Assembly: GCA_963840535.1 (NCBI GenBank)
Contig: CAWIZJ010000056.1
Location: 1-64,000 of the forward strand
Source: VAZQ01 sp963840535
Lineage (GTDB): Bacteria; Pseudomonadota; Alphaproteobacteria; Rhizobiales; Xanthobacteraceae
DNA length: 64,000 bases
Reading direction: 5' to 3'
Both the position numbers and the translations under genes were made by a program. Shown one piece after another: positions 1 through 8,856 of this stretch (its first letter is position 1; every line of letters starts with the position of its first letter). Below the pieces are notes generated by a model that was not told the origin of the DNA, made no database searches, and was given only the letters and a program-made list of their open reading frames with translations.

Positions 1-960
1 TGATGTTGGCCGCCCGTACGATTGGCCACCACTTCTCGATCTCGGCCTTGTGGTGTGCGGCAAGTGCTTCGGGCGTTTGCTGCTCGCGCGGTGGGATGAT
101 CTGGCCGAGGTCGGCCAGCCGCTGACGCACGCCGGGATCGGCCAGCGCATCCATGACGGCGGCATTAAGCTTGGCGACAACGTCCTTCGGCGTGCCCTTC
201 GGCGCCCACAGCCCGTACCAGATGGACACGTAAAGCTTCGGCACGCCGGCTTCGTCGACCGTAGGAATATCGGGTGCCGAGAGCGAGCGGGCTGGCGCCG
301 TGACCGCATAAGCCCTGATCTTGCCTTCGCGCACATGCGGCAGCGAATGCGCCAGATGGTCGAAGATGTCGATCTGTCCCCCCATCAGATCCTGCAGCGC
401 AGGCGCCGCGCCGCGATAGGGCACGTATTCCAGTTCAGACCGGTGAGGCTCTCGAAATGCACACCGGCGATGTGCGCCGCGCTGCCGACGCCGATATTTC
501 CAACAGACACCTTGTCTTGGTTCGCACGCAGCCAGACGATGAGTTCCTTTAAGTCCTTCGCCGGGACGGCGTTCTTCGAAACCAGCAGCATTGGATAGCT
601 GGTGAGCAGCGCGACCGGTTCGAGGTCTTTCAGTAGGTCGAACGGAAGCGGGTAGATCGCACCGTTGATGACATGCGTGCTCCAGTGACCGACGCTGAGC
701 GTATAGCCATCGGGCGCCGCTCGCGCGACCCGGCCGACGCCGATGGTGCCCGCCGCGCCGGTCACGTTCTCGACTACCAGTGGCTGATCGAGCGAGACAC
801 GCATGCGCTCGCCCAGAACGCGCATGAGTGCATCGGTCGGACCACCGGCGGTGAACGGCACCACGACCGTAATAGGTCGGGACGGATAGGTCTGGGCGGT
901 CGCGCCCGCTGCGCCGTGCAAGGTGGCGGCACATGCGACCGCAACAAGCAGCTCTCTCAT
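1..960 (-). CDS. Bug-family solute receptor (tripartite tricarboxylate transporter type), 3' end outside window, one frameshift
   Basis: Periplasmic receptor of the Bug/TctC family, which captures carboxylates or other small solutes for a TTT transporter. The start at 960 gives a signal peptide (MRELLVAVACAATL...) followed by the family opening YPSRPITVVVPFTAGGPTD and, at about residues 60-75, VVENVTGAAGTIGVG. Near 434 the reading frame breaks. One added base restores LEYVPYRGAAPALQDLMGG, the family's second signature, and the frame then stays open to base 1, ending in the expected C-terminal helices. The C-terminus lies beyond the window. No tctAB membrane genes are visible, which is common for orphan Bug receptors. 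Ligand unknown. The single-base break is probably a sequence error, as in many genes here. Confidence 0.85.
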
Positions 961-1313
961 GTCGGTTCTCCGTTCTATTGGGGTTTTTCGGCGTGCGGCG
1001 AGCTTTGCCGTAACCGCCTACTTTCGGCTTCTTGTAACGCGATGAGCCTGCATCCACCCGCGCTCCATCTGGAACTTGGCGAACAATTTTCCCGTAGTAA
1101 GATCCGTTTGGCTCCCCCAGTCGAAGGTGACCTGTAGCGCCTCTGCCAGTTCTCGACCGGCACGACCGTTTCGCCCAAACTCATACTGCCCGGAACGACC
1201 ATGTGCTGTTGAAGCGGTTTGGCCAATGGCGCCGAACATAGGGCTACGAAGGCTGCCAGCGTCATCGCTGGCGCTGGGCCGACGCCGATCTTCCGGAAAC
1301 GCGCGGCTACAAT
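961..1313. other. Gap with a weak small reading frame, no firm gene
   Basis: On the minus strand two overlapping frames (starts at 1265 and 1239, end 1018) encode up to about 90 residues. One begins like a signal peptide (MTLAAFVALCSAPLA); the other ends ...KLFAKFQMERGWMQAHR. They might be the halves of one frameshifted small secreted protein, but I recognise no family. The string ggctcccccagtcg here (about 1110-1123) recurs at about 1433-1446; with nothing else shared, this is probably chance. Confidence 0.2.
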
Positions 1314-1525
1314 CTAGGGCTCTCGCTGAAGCCCAACGATTTCGTGCTTGCTCACAAAGTTGTCGGGGTCGTACTCGCCTTTGCCTGCCAGTCCAATGAT
1401 ACGCTTGGCAATAATTTTCTTGATGGCGTCCGGCTCCCCCAGTCGTGCATGGATCGGCATGCCTTCTCGTAAGCCTCCGCCATAGCCGCGGTCGCCTCGT
1501 GATCGAATACTGCGAGCGTCGTCAT
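1314..1525 (-). CDS. Small conserved-looking hypothetical protein (about 70 aa), one frameshift
   Basis: Starting at ATG 1525 the protein begins MTTLAVFDHEATAAMAEAYE, continues to HDWG, then breaks in a run of five C (plus strand 1436-1440). Adding one base joins HDWG to EPDAIKKIIAKRIIGLAGKG, ending ...NFVSKHEIVGLQREP. The composite resembles short rhizobial hypothetical proteins that pair an acidic N-terminal helix with an IIAKRII-type helix. No enzyme motif or signal peptide is visible and the function is unknown. The clean restoration by one homopolymer base argues that the gene is real and the break is a sequence error. Confidence 0.55.
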
Positions 1526-1941
1526 TCCGCCTCCCTTCACCTGGATCACAGGCTGCGAGCAACCGGTTTCGTCCGGCCACCAATAGTTCTTGCTGTCGAG
1601 AGACGAGTTAATAGACACCCGTCTGATGACGTAATCAAGACAGATTTCTTCGGTCCGCACTCCGCTCCGGATCACAGAAAAGGAGAATTTCACGGCGTCG
1701 CACAATGTCTTGCATCGCGAAAATATATGCGCTCAGCGTCCGTTCTTGTACCACCGATGCCCAATTCGAGCCGCGGCCTCTGTCAATCGCGTAGCGAGCG
1801 CCACCGCCGTGCCAAGCGGCAAAACGCGGATCAGGTTGGTCACAGCGACCCGGAGCGGACTCTGGCGATCGCGACGTGCTAAGATGCGGATCGGACGCGA
1901 TTGGCGTGTTCAGTCGTGCTGCAGAAGAGGAGCATGACGCC

Positions 1942-2130
1942 ATGAGAATGCAAGAAATCGAAATCCACGACTACGCGCGGCAATTGTTGGAAGCACACGG
2001 TGACAAGGCCGTTGCCGAGGCTGCTCAAAAGGCTTGTGCCTTCGAAAAGCAGGGCGACAACGAACAAGCCGAAACCTGGCGGCACATTGAAGCGGCTCTG
2101 AAGCAGATGCGTGGCCCGCACGAAAGCTGA
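1942..2130 (+). CDS. Small hypothetical protein, 62 aa
   Basis: A short cytoplasmic protein with the sequence start MRMQEIEIHDYARQLLEAHG and a second helix around QAETWRHIEAALKQM. It is charged, alpha-helical in character and has no membrane segment. An upstream in-frame start at 1876 exists, but ATG 1942 fits better because the added residues look non-coding. It lies about 150 nt ahead of the glutamine synthetase gene on the same strand, so co-transcription is possible. Similar short proteins are common in Bradyrhizobium-like genomes. Function unknown. Confidence 0.6.
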   Translation: MRMQEIEIHDYARQLLEAHGDKAVAEAAQKACAFEKQGDNEQAETWRHIEAALKQMRGPHES

Positions 2131-2277
2131 AGTAGCGGCCGTTGGGCGGTAAGATTTGCTCGCAGGCGAGCGTCGGATGCTCGCGGGCGGCCGAGACCAA
2201 ACTTGTGGGCTGCTTGGTAGGGCTGACCAGCGCTGCAAACATCATCCAAGGAGGCCTCTTACACGCGGGAGGAACTC

Positions 2278-3705
2278 ATGGCTCTAAACTGTGCCAAGGC
2301 CGAAGACGTCCTTAAGACGATCAAGGACCAGAAGGTCCAGATGATCGATTTGCGATTTACCGACCTGCCCGGCGTCTGGCAGCATTTTTCCGTCCCGCCG
2401 AGCGCGGTGGATGCTAATGCGCTTGACGAGGGCATCGGTTTTGACGGCTCTTCGATCCGTGGCTTCCAGGAGATTCAGGAAAGCGACATGCTGGTCGTCC
2501 CGGACCCGACCACGGCCTTCCTGGACCCGTTCGTCACGGCGACGACGCTGGTCTTGATTTGCAACATCAGGGACCCGGTCACCGGCCAAACCTACAGCCG
2601 CGACGCCCGCCACGTTGCCCAGAAGGCCGAAACCTATCTGAAGAGTACCGGCATCGGTGAGGCTGCCTATTTCGGTCCGGAGGCGGAGTTCTTCGTCTTC
2701 AACGAGGTGCGCTACGGGCAGGGCATAAACTACGCCATGCACGAAATCGATTCAAAGGAAGGCACCTGGAACACCGGCACAAAGGAGGGGCCCAATCTGG
2801 GCCACAAGCCGCGCCAGAAAGAGGGATATTTCCCGGTTCCCCCTGTCGACAGCATGCAGGATCTCCGCACCGAGATGGTGCTGACCATGAAGTCGCTGGG
2901 GATCCCGATCGAGGCCCACCACCATGAGGTCGCGACCGCGGGCCAGGCCGAAATCGACATGCGCTTCACCACGCTGACGCGCATGGCCGACAACCTGATG
3001 ATGTACAAGTACGTGGTCAAGAACGTGGCCCGTAAGCACGGCTTGACCGCGACTTTCATGCCCAAACCGTTGTTTGAAGACAACGCCTCGGGCATGCACG
3101 TCCACCAGAGCATCTGGAAGGGCAAAACCAACCTCTTCCACGGCACTCAGTATGCCGAGCTGAGCGAGCTCGGTCGCTATTACATCGGCGGCTTGCTGAA
3201 ACACGCCTGGGCGTTATGCGGGCTTTGCGCCCCGACTACGAACTCCTATCGTCGCCTGGTTCCGGGCTACGAGGCGCCGATCAACTTGGTCTATTCGCAA
3301 CGTAACCGCTCCGCCTGCTGTCGGATTCCGATGTATTCGCCCAATCCGCGCGCAAAGCGGGTCGAGTTCCGTTCGCCGGATCCCTCCTGCAATGGATACT
3401 TGGCGTTCGCGGCGATGTTGATGGCGGGCCTCGACGGCATCCAGAATCGCATCGATCCGGGCAAGCCCATTGACAAGAACCTTTATGACCTGCCGCCCGC
3501 TGAGGCGAAGGAGGTGAAGTCCACCCCGGGCTCGCTGGAGCAAGCGCTGGATGCGCTCGAAGCCGATCACGCGTTTCTGCTCCGCGGCGACGTCTTCACC
3601 AAGGACGTCATTGAAACCTGGCTCGGCTACAAACGGGACAAGGAAGTCGATGCCATCCGGCTGCGCCCACATCCCTACGAGTTCCATCTCTATTACGACA
3701 TTTAG
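2278..3705 (+). CDS. glnA: Type I glutamine synthetase (GlnA-like)
   Basis: ATP-dependent ligation of ammonia to glutamate, cytoplasmic. The 475-residue length is normal for GSI. Visible signatures are the beta-grasp domain with GIGFDGSSIRGFQ, the metal-binding FGPEAEFFVFN, the loop NSYRRLVPGYEAP and the substrate segment YSQRNRSACCRIP. A Tyr at about residue 403 in NLYDLPP matches the adenylylation site of GSI-beta enzymes, so GlnE control is possible. The segment MYSPNPRAKRVEFRSPDPSC followed by NGYLAF differs from the usual rhizobial GlnA (TTSPKAKRVEVRFPDP...NPYLAF) and resembles the PDPSCNPYLAF type, so this may be a second GSI rather than the housekeeping copy. No glnB is next to it. A radical SAM gene follows after 9 nt, implying one operon. 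The enzyme class is certain; the ortholog assignment is less so. Confidence 0.9.
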   Translation: MALNCAKAEDVLKTIKDQKVQMIDLRFTDLPGVWQHFSVPPSAVDANALDEGIGFDGSSIRGFQEIQESDMLVVPDPTTAFLDPFVTATTLVLICNIRDPVTGQTYSRDARHVAQKAETYLKSTGIGEAAYFGPEAEFFVFNEVRYGQGINYAMHEIDSKEGTWNTGTKEGPNLGHKPRQKEGYFPVPPVDSMQDLRTEMVLTMKSLGIPIEAHHHEVATAGQAEIDMRFTTLTRMADNLMMYKYVVKNVARKHGLTATFMPKPLFEDNASGMHVHQSIWKGKTNLFHGTQYAELSELGRYYIGGLLKHAWALCGLCAPTTNSYRRLVPGYEAPINLVYSQRNRSACCRIPMYSPNPRAKRVEFRSPDPSCNGYLAFAAMLMAGLDGIQNRIDPGKPIDKNLYDLPPAEAKEVKSTPGSLEQALDALEADHAFLLRGDVFTKDVIETWLGYKRDKEVDAIRLRPHPYEFHLYYDI

Positions 3706-3714
3706 AGCCGGCCC

Positions 3715-4971
3715 ATGAGCGACCTGGGCAAGCTGACAATTTGGAATGATCCAGCGATCCGCGGCGCGCTGTCGTGGTACCTGGACGTTGCGGAGAACCG
3801 ACGCCCAGCCAAGTTCCGCATTGCCGCGACCATCGCCACGCAGCTCGATCCTGCGGCAAGCAGCGAGGATGCGCTGTGGGCCGAGCTCGACCGCCTCACG
3901 CCGATTTTTCTCGCGCGCTGGCAGGCAATCCGGGCGGGCGCGTCGTTGCCGCAAGCGGCGGACGGGGCGAGCCTGCTGCAGCTATGCCGCGAACTTGCTT
4001 ACCGCATGCTCGCCCACTGCAATTTTTGTCCGTGGAATTGCCGCGTCGACCGAATGGCGGGCGCCAAGTTCGGCGCCTGCAAGCTCGCCGCCGGTTCACG
4101 AGTCAGCTCGCATTTCCATCACACCGGCGAGGAACTGTTCTATCGCGGCACGCAAGGCTCGGGCACGATCTTCTTCACCTCCTGCAACATGCGGTGTGCC
4201 TTCTGCCAGAACGGCGATATCAGCACCGATAAAGACAACGGTGAGGAGATGGATCCGCGCGCGCTGGCAGCGATGGCATGGACGCTGCGAAGCGAAGGTT
4301 GCCACAATATCAATTGGGTCGGCGGCGAGGTCGTCATTCACCTGCATGCCATCGTCGACGCCATCGCGCTGCTGGGTGGCGACTACAGGCCGACGCCGGA
4401 GGAGCTGACGCGGGCACGCAAAACGAAGGCCGACCGTTTCTTGTGGTTTGACGAGGTGCCTGGCGCGGCGGTCTATGACGAGAAGTTCAATGCGCCGATG
4501 CTATGGAACAGCAACTTCTTCATGACGCTCGAAAGCATGAAGATCCTGCGCGTACTCACCGATGCCTGGCTGCCCGACTTCAAATTCGGGCCTGGCCGGT
4601 GCGCGATGACGCTGGCGAGAACGCCATGGTACTGGGAGACGGTGACGCGCAACGTTGCGCTGCTCGCCGACTGGGGCGAGGATTTTTCTATCCGCCACTT
4701 GGTGATGCCCAATCACGTCGAGTGCTGCACGTATCCGGTGCTGGAATGGATTGCCGAGCGGGTGCCGGCAGCGCCGGTGAATGTGATGGCGCAGTTCCAG
4801 CCCGACAATTTCTGTGATCCGGCGAGCGCCAAGTACCGGGACAAATATGCCGAGATCGCTCGCCGGCCGACGCGCGCGGAGCTCGATACTTCCTGGCGCC
4901 GCGCCCGCGAATTGGGAATCAAATTCGAGGCCACCACGTTCGAGCGTTGCATTGCGATGCCGGCCGGCTGA
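3715..4971 (+). CDS. Radical SAM protein, PflX/PflA-like
   Basis: A 418-residue radical SAM enzyme. The cluster-binding motif is CxxxCxxC at about residues 157, 161 and 164 (SCNMRCAFCQNGDIS), preceded by a second Cys cluster C-x2-C-x3-C near residues 102-109 (CNFCPWNC), typical of the PflX-type group annotated as putative pyruvate formate-lyase activating proteins. The segment WLPDFKFGPGRCA follows at mid-protein and the C-terminal MPNHVECC fits the same family. The substrate of these proteins is not established and no glycyl-radical enzyme is nearby. The start lies 9 nt after the glutamine synthetase stop, so the two are almost certainly co-transcribed. This pairing is the main clue to its role. 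Confidence 0.85.
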   Translation: MSDLGKLTIWNDPAIRGALSWYLDVAENRRPAKFRIAATIATQLDPAASSEDALWAELDRLTPIFLARWQAIRAGASLPQAADGASLLQLCRELAYRMLAHCNFCPWNCRVDRMAGAKFGACKLAAGSRVSSHFHHTGEELFYRGTQGSGTIFFTSCNMRCAFCQNGDISTDKDNGEEMDPRALAAMAWTLRSEGCHNINWVGGEVVIHLHAIVDAIALLGGDYRPTPEELTRARKTKADRFLWFDEVPGAAVYDEKFNAPMLWNSNFFMTLESMKILRVLTDAWLPDFKFGPGRCAMTLARTPWYWETVTRNVALLADWGEDFSIRHLVMPNHVECCTYPVLEWIAERVPAAPVNVMAQFQPDNFCDPASAKYRDKYAEIARRPTRAELDTSWRRARELGIKFEATTFERCIAMPAG

Positions 4972-5079
4972 TGAGTTACGGGACCAGCCTGGCGTACATT
5001 TTACCGGCAGCTCGGCGTCTAATCGGCGAACGCCGCGATGGCGCCCTTGAGCGTCGGCTCGTAGCCGTGCGTCGCGGCG

Positions 5080-5203
5080 TGCCCGCTATGCGGCGGGGGG
5101 CGGCGGTGGCGGCTTCGGTGGCCTCGGGGGCGGCGGCTTCGGTGGCCTTGGCGGCACCATGGGGCAACCCATTCCGGGTTATGGCCGCCCGGCGGCGGCG
5201 TGA
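5080..5203 (+). pseudogene. Remnant of a glycine-rich protein
   Basis: One plus-strand frame here encodes a Gly-rich tail with two copies of GGGGFGGLGG, followed by TMGQPIPGYGRPAAA and a stop at 5201-5203. The frame is closed upstream by a stop near 5050 and has no ATG, so only the C-terminus survives or the start is obscured by an indel. The DNA is a short GGCGGC/TTCGGTGGCCT tandem repeat. The rest of 4972-5402 holds nothing I recognise. Confidence 0.35.
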
Positions 5204-5402
5204 GAGCTGACCATCCTACATCCTCGGGGCGTCCTCGTCTCACGCTGCGAAATTAACTTAACAGCGCTGTCGAGCGCCGAATGTCCGTTCTGCAGTTCGC
5301 CCACTGAAAACGGAAAATGGACACTGATCGCGAGCGCATCAGGGTGACATTCTGGCAGCTGGCTAGGTTGCGCCGGCGGTTGCTGCGAGAAGACTGCGCC
5401 GT

Positions 5403-6149
5403 CTACTCTACGAACGGCTCGATGCCAGCTTTGCGCAGCACCGGCTCAGCGGCAGGTGCGGTGAGATAACGCACCAGTGCGTGCGCAACCTCCGGTTCCT
5501 TGCTGGCGCTGCTCACACCGGTGGCAAATCCGATATTCGTCTGCACCTCGGCGGGGATGAGGCCGACGAACTCGACGCCCGGCACGCCGACAATGCGTGA
5601 GGCGACCACGACCACCATGTCGGCTTCTCCGCGCGCCACGACCTCGACGGTATCCTCCGCCGCCATCGGCTGCATTTTCGGCTTCATCTGTTCGCGAATG
5701 CCGAGCCGCTCGACCAGGCCCGCGAAGTAGATACCGCTCGCGCCCTCACCGGGATAGGCTACGGCCTTGGCGCTGAGCAGCGCCGATTTGAATTTGGCAA
5801 CGGTGGAAATGTCGGGCTTGGGCGCGCCCGCACGTACCGCCACGCCGAGGCCGATCCGCCCAATCACCGCACGCGAACCCGCAACGATCTTGCCTTGCTT
5901 GATCAGAGCATCGAGCGGCTGGGGGTTGAGCACGGCGACATCGAAGCTTTCGCCGGCCTCGATCTTGCGCTCCAGCGCAGCGTTGACCTCAAAGTGAACG
6001 CTGATCTTGTGCCCGCTTGCGCGCTCGAACTGCGCACACAATTCGCGCACCGCCGCCCGCGCGCCGTTGCCGCTTAGCACTTTCAGCTCGGTTGCTTGAA
6101 CGGAACCGAACAAAGAAAGAGAGACAGTCACGGCCAGCATGATACGCAT
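5403..6149 (-). CDS. ModA-like periplasmic substrate-binding protein
   Basis: Extracellular solute-binding protein of the molybdate-binding (ModA/WtpA-like) class, 248 residues from ATG 6149. That start gives a clean signal peptide (MRIMLAVTVSLSLFGSVQA); an in-frame ATG at 6170 would add seven residues. After cleavage come LKVLSGNGARAAVRELC, the family segment FDVAVLNPQPLDALI, VAYPGEGASGIYFAGL and a C-terminal ALVRYLTAPAAEPVLRKAG. Orphan proteins of this group are frequent in Hyphomicrobiales and often have no ModBC partners; none are here. The gene is downstream of, and co-oriented with, the first Liv operon but about 230 nt away. Ligand unknown: molybdate or an organic solute. Confidence 0.8.
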   Translation of the reverse strand: MRIMLAVTVSLSLFGSVQATELKVLSGNGARAAVRELCAQFERASGHKISVHFEVNAALERKIEAGESFDVAVLNPQPLDALIKQGKIVAGSRAVIGRIGLGVAVRAGAPKPDISTVAKFKSALLSAKAVAYPGEGASGIYFAGLVERLGIREQMKPKMQPMAAEDTVEVVARGEADMVVVVASRIVGVPGVEFVGLIPAEVQTNIGFATGVSSASKEPEVAHALVRYLTAPAAEPVLRKAGIEPFVE

Positions 6150-6378
6150 GTTAGCTCCCCGGGCGTCCAATCTCCCCTTGAGATGACGCCGACGATGGCC
6201 GCACGGAGCGCCTGGTACTTTGGTCCTTGCGCAGATTGCGGGTCGGCAGGACGTGCCCTGATCGCTTCGATCATCTCTGCGTCCGCTCTTTCGACCGTCA
6301 TTTCACCTTGATGCCAGTGAGTTCGACGCGGTGGCCGGCGATCGGATGCTCACGGATCGGCCGAACGCAGGGCTATCC

Positions 6379-7095
6379 TCACACCGCCAGATACTTACGC
6401 ACGGTTTCGCCGTCCTCCCGAAGGTCTTCCATGGCGCCCTGGTGGCGGATGACTCCATTCTCGATGATGTAGGCATACTCGGCCAGCCGGCGGGCGAACT
6501 TGAAGTTCTGATCCGCGATCAGGATCGTTACACCCTCGGCGCCGACCTTCCGGATCGCCTCTACCAGCCCACTCAAGATCAACGGGCTCAGCCCCTCAGA
6601 CGGCTCGTCCAACATCAGAAGCTTCGGATTGCCCATCAGCGCCCTGCCGAGCGCCAGCATCTTCTGTTCGCCGCCGCTGAGGACGGCGCCCTTGCGGGTA
6701 CGGAAATCGTGCAACGGCGGGAACAGTTGGTAGACCTTGTCCAAGTTCCAATAGCCGCCGACGCGACGCGGGACGTGGCGGGCCCCCATGGCCAGGTTGC
6801 TCTCGACGCTGAGGTCGGGGAAGATGCGCCGGTCGTCGGGCACATAACCGATGCCCAGTTGTGCGATCTTGAACGTCGGCATGCCGCGTAGCTCGACACC
6901 GTCGAAGCCGATGCCACCGGACGGCACTGCGACGAGCCCGATGACACTGCGCAGGGTGGTCGTTTTGCCGGCACCGTTGCGGCCCAACAGCGCGACGATC
7001 CGGCCGCGTTCGACCGCCAGCGACACGCCCTGCAGCGCCCGGCTGAACCCATAGACGGCGACCACCGCTTGCAGCGCCAGGATCGTCTCAGGCAC
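6379..7095 (-). CDS. livF: Branched-chain amino acid type ABC transporter ATPase LivF
   Basis: Second ATPase of a Liv-type importer. The start chosen is GTG 7095, which overlaps the livG stop (7088) and yields VPETILALQAVVAVYGFSRA, the normal LivF opening; upstream in-frame ATGs fall within livG coding sequence. Walker A is GRNGAGKTTT, the ABC signature is LSGGEQKMLALGRALM, and Walker B is LLMLDEPSEGLSP. The length of 238 residues is typical. It is the last gene of the operon running leftward from 11065. The fingerprint VPDDRRIFPDLSVESNL fits LivF rather than LivG. Confidence 0.9.
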   Translation of the reverse strand: MPETILALQAVVAVYGFSRALQGVSLAVERGRIVALLGRNGAGKTTTLRSVIGLVAVPSGGIGFDGVELRGMPTFKIAQLGIGYVPDDRRIFPDLSVESNLAMGARHVPRRVGGYWNLDKVYQLFPPLHDFRTRKGAVLSGGEQKMLALGRALMGNPKLLMLDEPSEGLSPLILSGLVEAIRKVGAEGVTILIADQNFKFARRLAEYAYIIENGVIRHQGAMEDLREDGETVRKYLAV

Positions 7096-7837
7096 CGACG
7101 CCCTCCCCCAGGTAGATTTCCTTGACCCTGGCATGGTTGCGGATCGCCTCCGGCTTGCCTTCGGCAAGCACGCTTCCCTGGTGCATGACGATCACCCGGT
7201 CGGACAGCGCGAATACCACGTCCATGTCGTGCTCGATGATAACGAACGTCACGTCGTGCGTCCTGGTCAGCTTGCGGATGAGCTTCTGCACGTGCGTGCG
7301 CTCGCCCGGATTCATGCCCGAGCACGGCTCGTCGAGGAAGCAAAGACGCGGCCGGCAGGCGATCGCCATGCCGATCTCCAGGAGCCGCTGATCGCCGTGC
7401 GGAAGCGCCTTGGCGCGCACCTCGCGCGCCGACGCGAGACCGATGTCGGAGAGCAGGCTTTCCACCTCGGCCTGCACGTCCGGATCGCGATCCGGCCGCG
7501 CAAACGGGCGGCCGGCACGCCCCAACCGCGCCAATACCGGCAATTGCAGGTTCTCCGCCAGGGTCATCTGCTGAAAGATATTGGTGATCTGGAACGAGCG
7601 ACTGATGCCCAGACCTACCCGCTGGTGCGCCGCAAGGCCGGTGATCTCGGTTCCATCGAAGACGATGCGACCGGAATCGCAAGGCAGGTTGCCCGTGAAC
7701 AGGTTGATTAGCGTCGTCTTGCCGGCGCCGTTGGGTCCGATGATCGATGTCAGCGCGCCTTTTTCCAGCGTCATGTCGACGCCATTGACGGCGACGAACT
7801 CGTCGAACGTCTTGCGAAGCGCTTCCGATTGAAACAG
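7088..7837 (-). CDS. livG: Branched-chain amino acid type ABC transporter ATPase LivG
   Basis: First ATPase of the Liv importer, about 249 residues. Walker A is GPNGAGKTTLINLFTG, followed by the LivG-specific GISRSFQITNIFQQMTLAEN and Walker B LCFLDEPCSGMNPGE. The signature-motif region reads LPHGDQRLLEIGMAIA, a usual LivG variant. No good ATG is present: the recognisable protein begins near a CTG at 7837, a few bases after the livM stop, so the true start may be a rare codon or be hidden by a base error. Its 3' end overlaps livF by 8 nt. Confidence 0.88.
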   Translation of the reverse strand: MFQSEALRKTFDEFVAVNGVDMTLEKGALTSIIGPNGAGKTTLINLFTGNLPCDSGRIVFDGTEITGLAAHQRVGLGISRSFQITNIFQQMTLAENLQLPVLARLGRAGRPFARPDRDPDVQAEVESLLSDIGLASAREVRAKALPHGDQRLLEIGMAIACRPRLCFLDEPCSGMNPGERTHVQKLIRKLTRTHDVTFVIIEHDMDVVFALSDRVIVMHQGSVLAEGKPEAIRNHARVKEIYLGEGVGA

Positions 7838-7842
7838 GGCGC

Positions 7843-8853
7843 CTATCCCACTTCTCCCTGGTCGTTGTGCCGTCGCGCCAGCAACGGAATCAAATGGTTC
7901 TGGATGACGCTGACGACGCCGCCCCGGAACCCGAGCACCAAGGCGAGCACTATGATGCCGAGCGTCATCATCCAGTAGCCGGTGAAAATGACGACAACTT
8001 CCTTGATGATGTAGAACAGGAACGAGCCGACGATGGGACCGGCGAAGGTGAAGGCGCCACCGAGTAGGGTGGCGATCACCGGCTCGGCCGAAAACGTCCA
8101 GTTGGCGATTGCCGGCGACGCCGACCGGCCGAGCGGAACCATGAGGGCGCCGGCCAGCCCCGAGGCGAGGCCGGCGATGGTGAAGGCGATCAACCGGTAC
8201 TTCATGACCGAAAGGCCGATGAAAGTGACCCGCCTTTCGCTGTCGCGGATGCCCTGCAGCGTCAATCCAAGGGACGACCGCACCACCTTCCAGATGGCGA
8301 AGATCCCGAGCACTACGAGGACGAGGACGAAGTAGTAGTAGCGCGTGAGATCGACCATCTCGATGGTGAGCACGCCGGGAATCTCCAACGGCGCCCGTGG
8401 CACGCCGACCAAGCCGTCGTCGCCGCCGGTCACGGAACGCCACTTCCAGATGATCGAGTGAATCATCATCCCGAAGGCGAGCGTCAGCATGGCAAAGTAG
8501 ATTTCCGTGTGGCGAACGCATAGGAAGCCGATGATCAGCGCCACCACCCCGGCAGCGATTACCCCGCCGATGACCCCCAGCAGCAACGACGGGAGCGCCA
8601 ACAGGATCAAGGCGCAGGTGTAGCCGCCGACGGCGAAAAATCCCGCCTGGCCGAATGACAAGAGCCCGGTGAACGAGAACAGCAGATTGAAAGCGACCGC
8701 GAACAGCGCCAGGATCAGCATGTTGGCGGTCATCCAGATGACGTAGTCCCCGAACAGGGGAATTGTCAGCAGGGCGACGGCGAGCGCTACCCAAGCGGCC
8801 GCGGCGAGCCGGGTCTGCCTCCCACTCTTCCTCAGCGTGATCCCGCCGTTCAT
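7843..8853 (-). CDS. livM: Branched-chain amino acid type ABC transporter permease LivM
   Basis: Inner-membrane permease of 336 residues with about eight to ten hydrophobic segments. The LivM hallmark NLLFSFTGLLSFGQAGFFAVGG appears in the first third (partial: FTGLLSFGQAGFFAVGGYT), followed by the cytoplasmic loop LTLQGIRDSERRVTFIGLSV, which docks on the ATPases. It begins 3 nt after the livH stop and ends just ahead of livG, so translation is probably coupled. The transported compound cannot be read from the sequence; Liv-type systems also carry amides, urea or aromatic acids. Confidence 0.9.
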   Translation of the reverse strand: MNGGITLRKSGRQTRLAAAAWVALAVALLTIPLFGDYVIWMTANMLILALFAVAFNLLFSFTGLLSFGQAGFFAVGGYTCALILLALPSLLLGVIGGVIAAGVVALIIGFLCVRHTEIYFAMLTLAFGMMIHSIIWKWRSVTGGDDGLVGVPRAPLEIPGVLTIEMVDLTRYYYFVLVLVVLGIFAIWKVVRSSLGLTLQGIRDSERRVTFIGLSVMKYRLIAFTIAGLASGLAGALMVPLGRSASPAIANWTFSAEPVIATLLGGAFTFAGPIVGSFLFYIIKEVVVIFTGYWMMTLGIIVLALVLGFRGGVVSVIQNHLIPLLARRHNDQGEVG

Positions 8854-8856
8854 CGC

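Noticed and set aside
50..1000. Plus-strand open frames in the first kilobase and similar long shadow frames elsewhere
   Set aside because: They run antisense to recognisable genes and have no family features; high GC makes long antisense frames common.
2131..2277. Sigma-54 promoter ahead of the glutamine synthetase gene (GGGCGGTAAGATTTGCT-like block)
   Set aside because: The spacing between the GG and GC elements is off by one base and the -24 element is poor, so it is probably chance.
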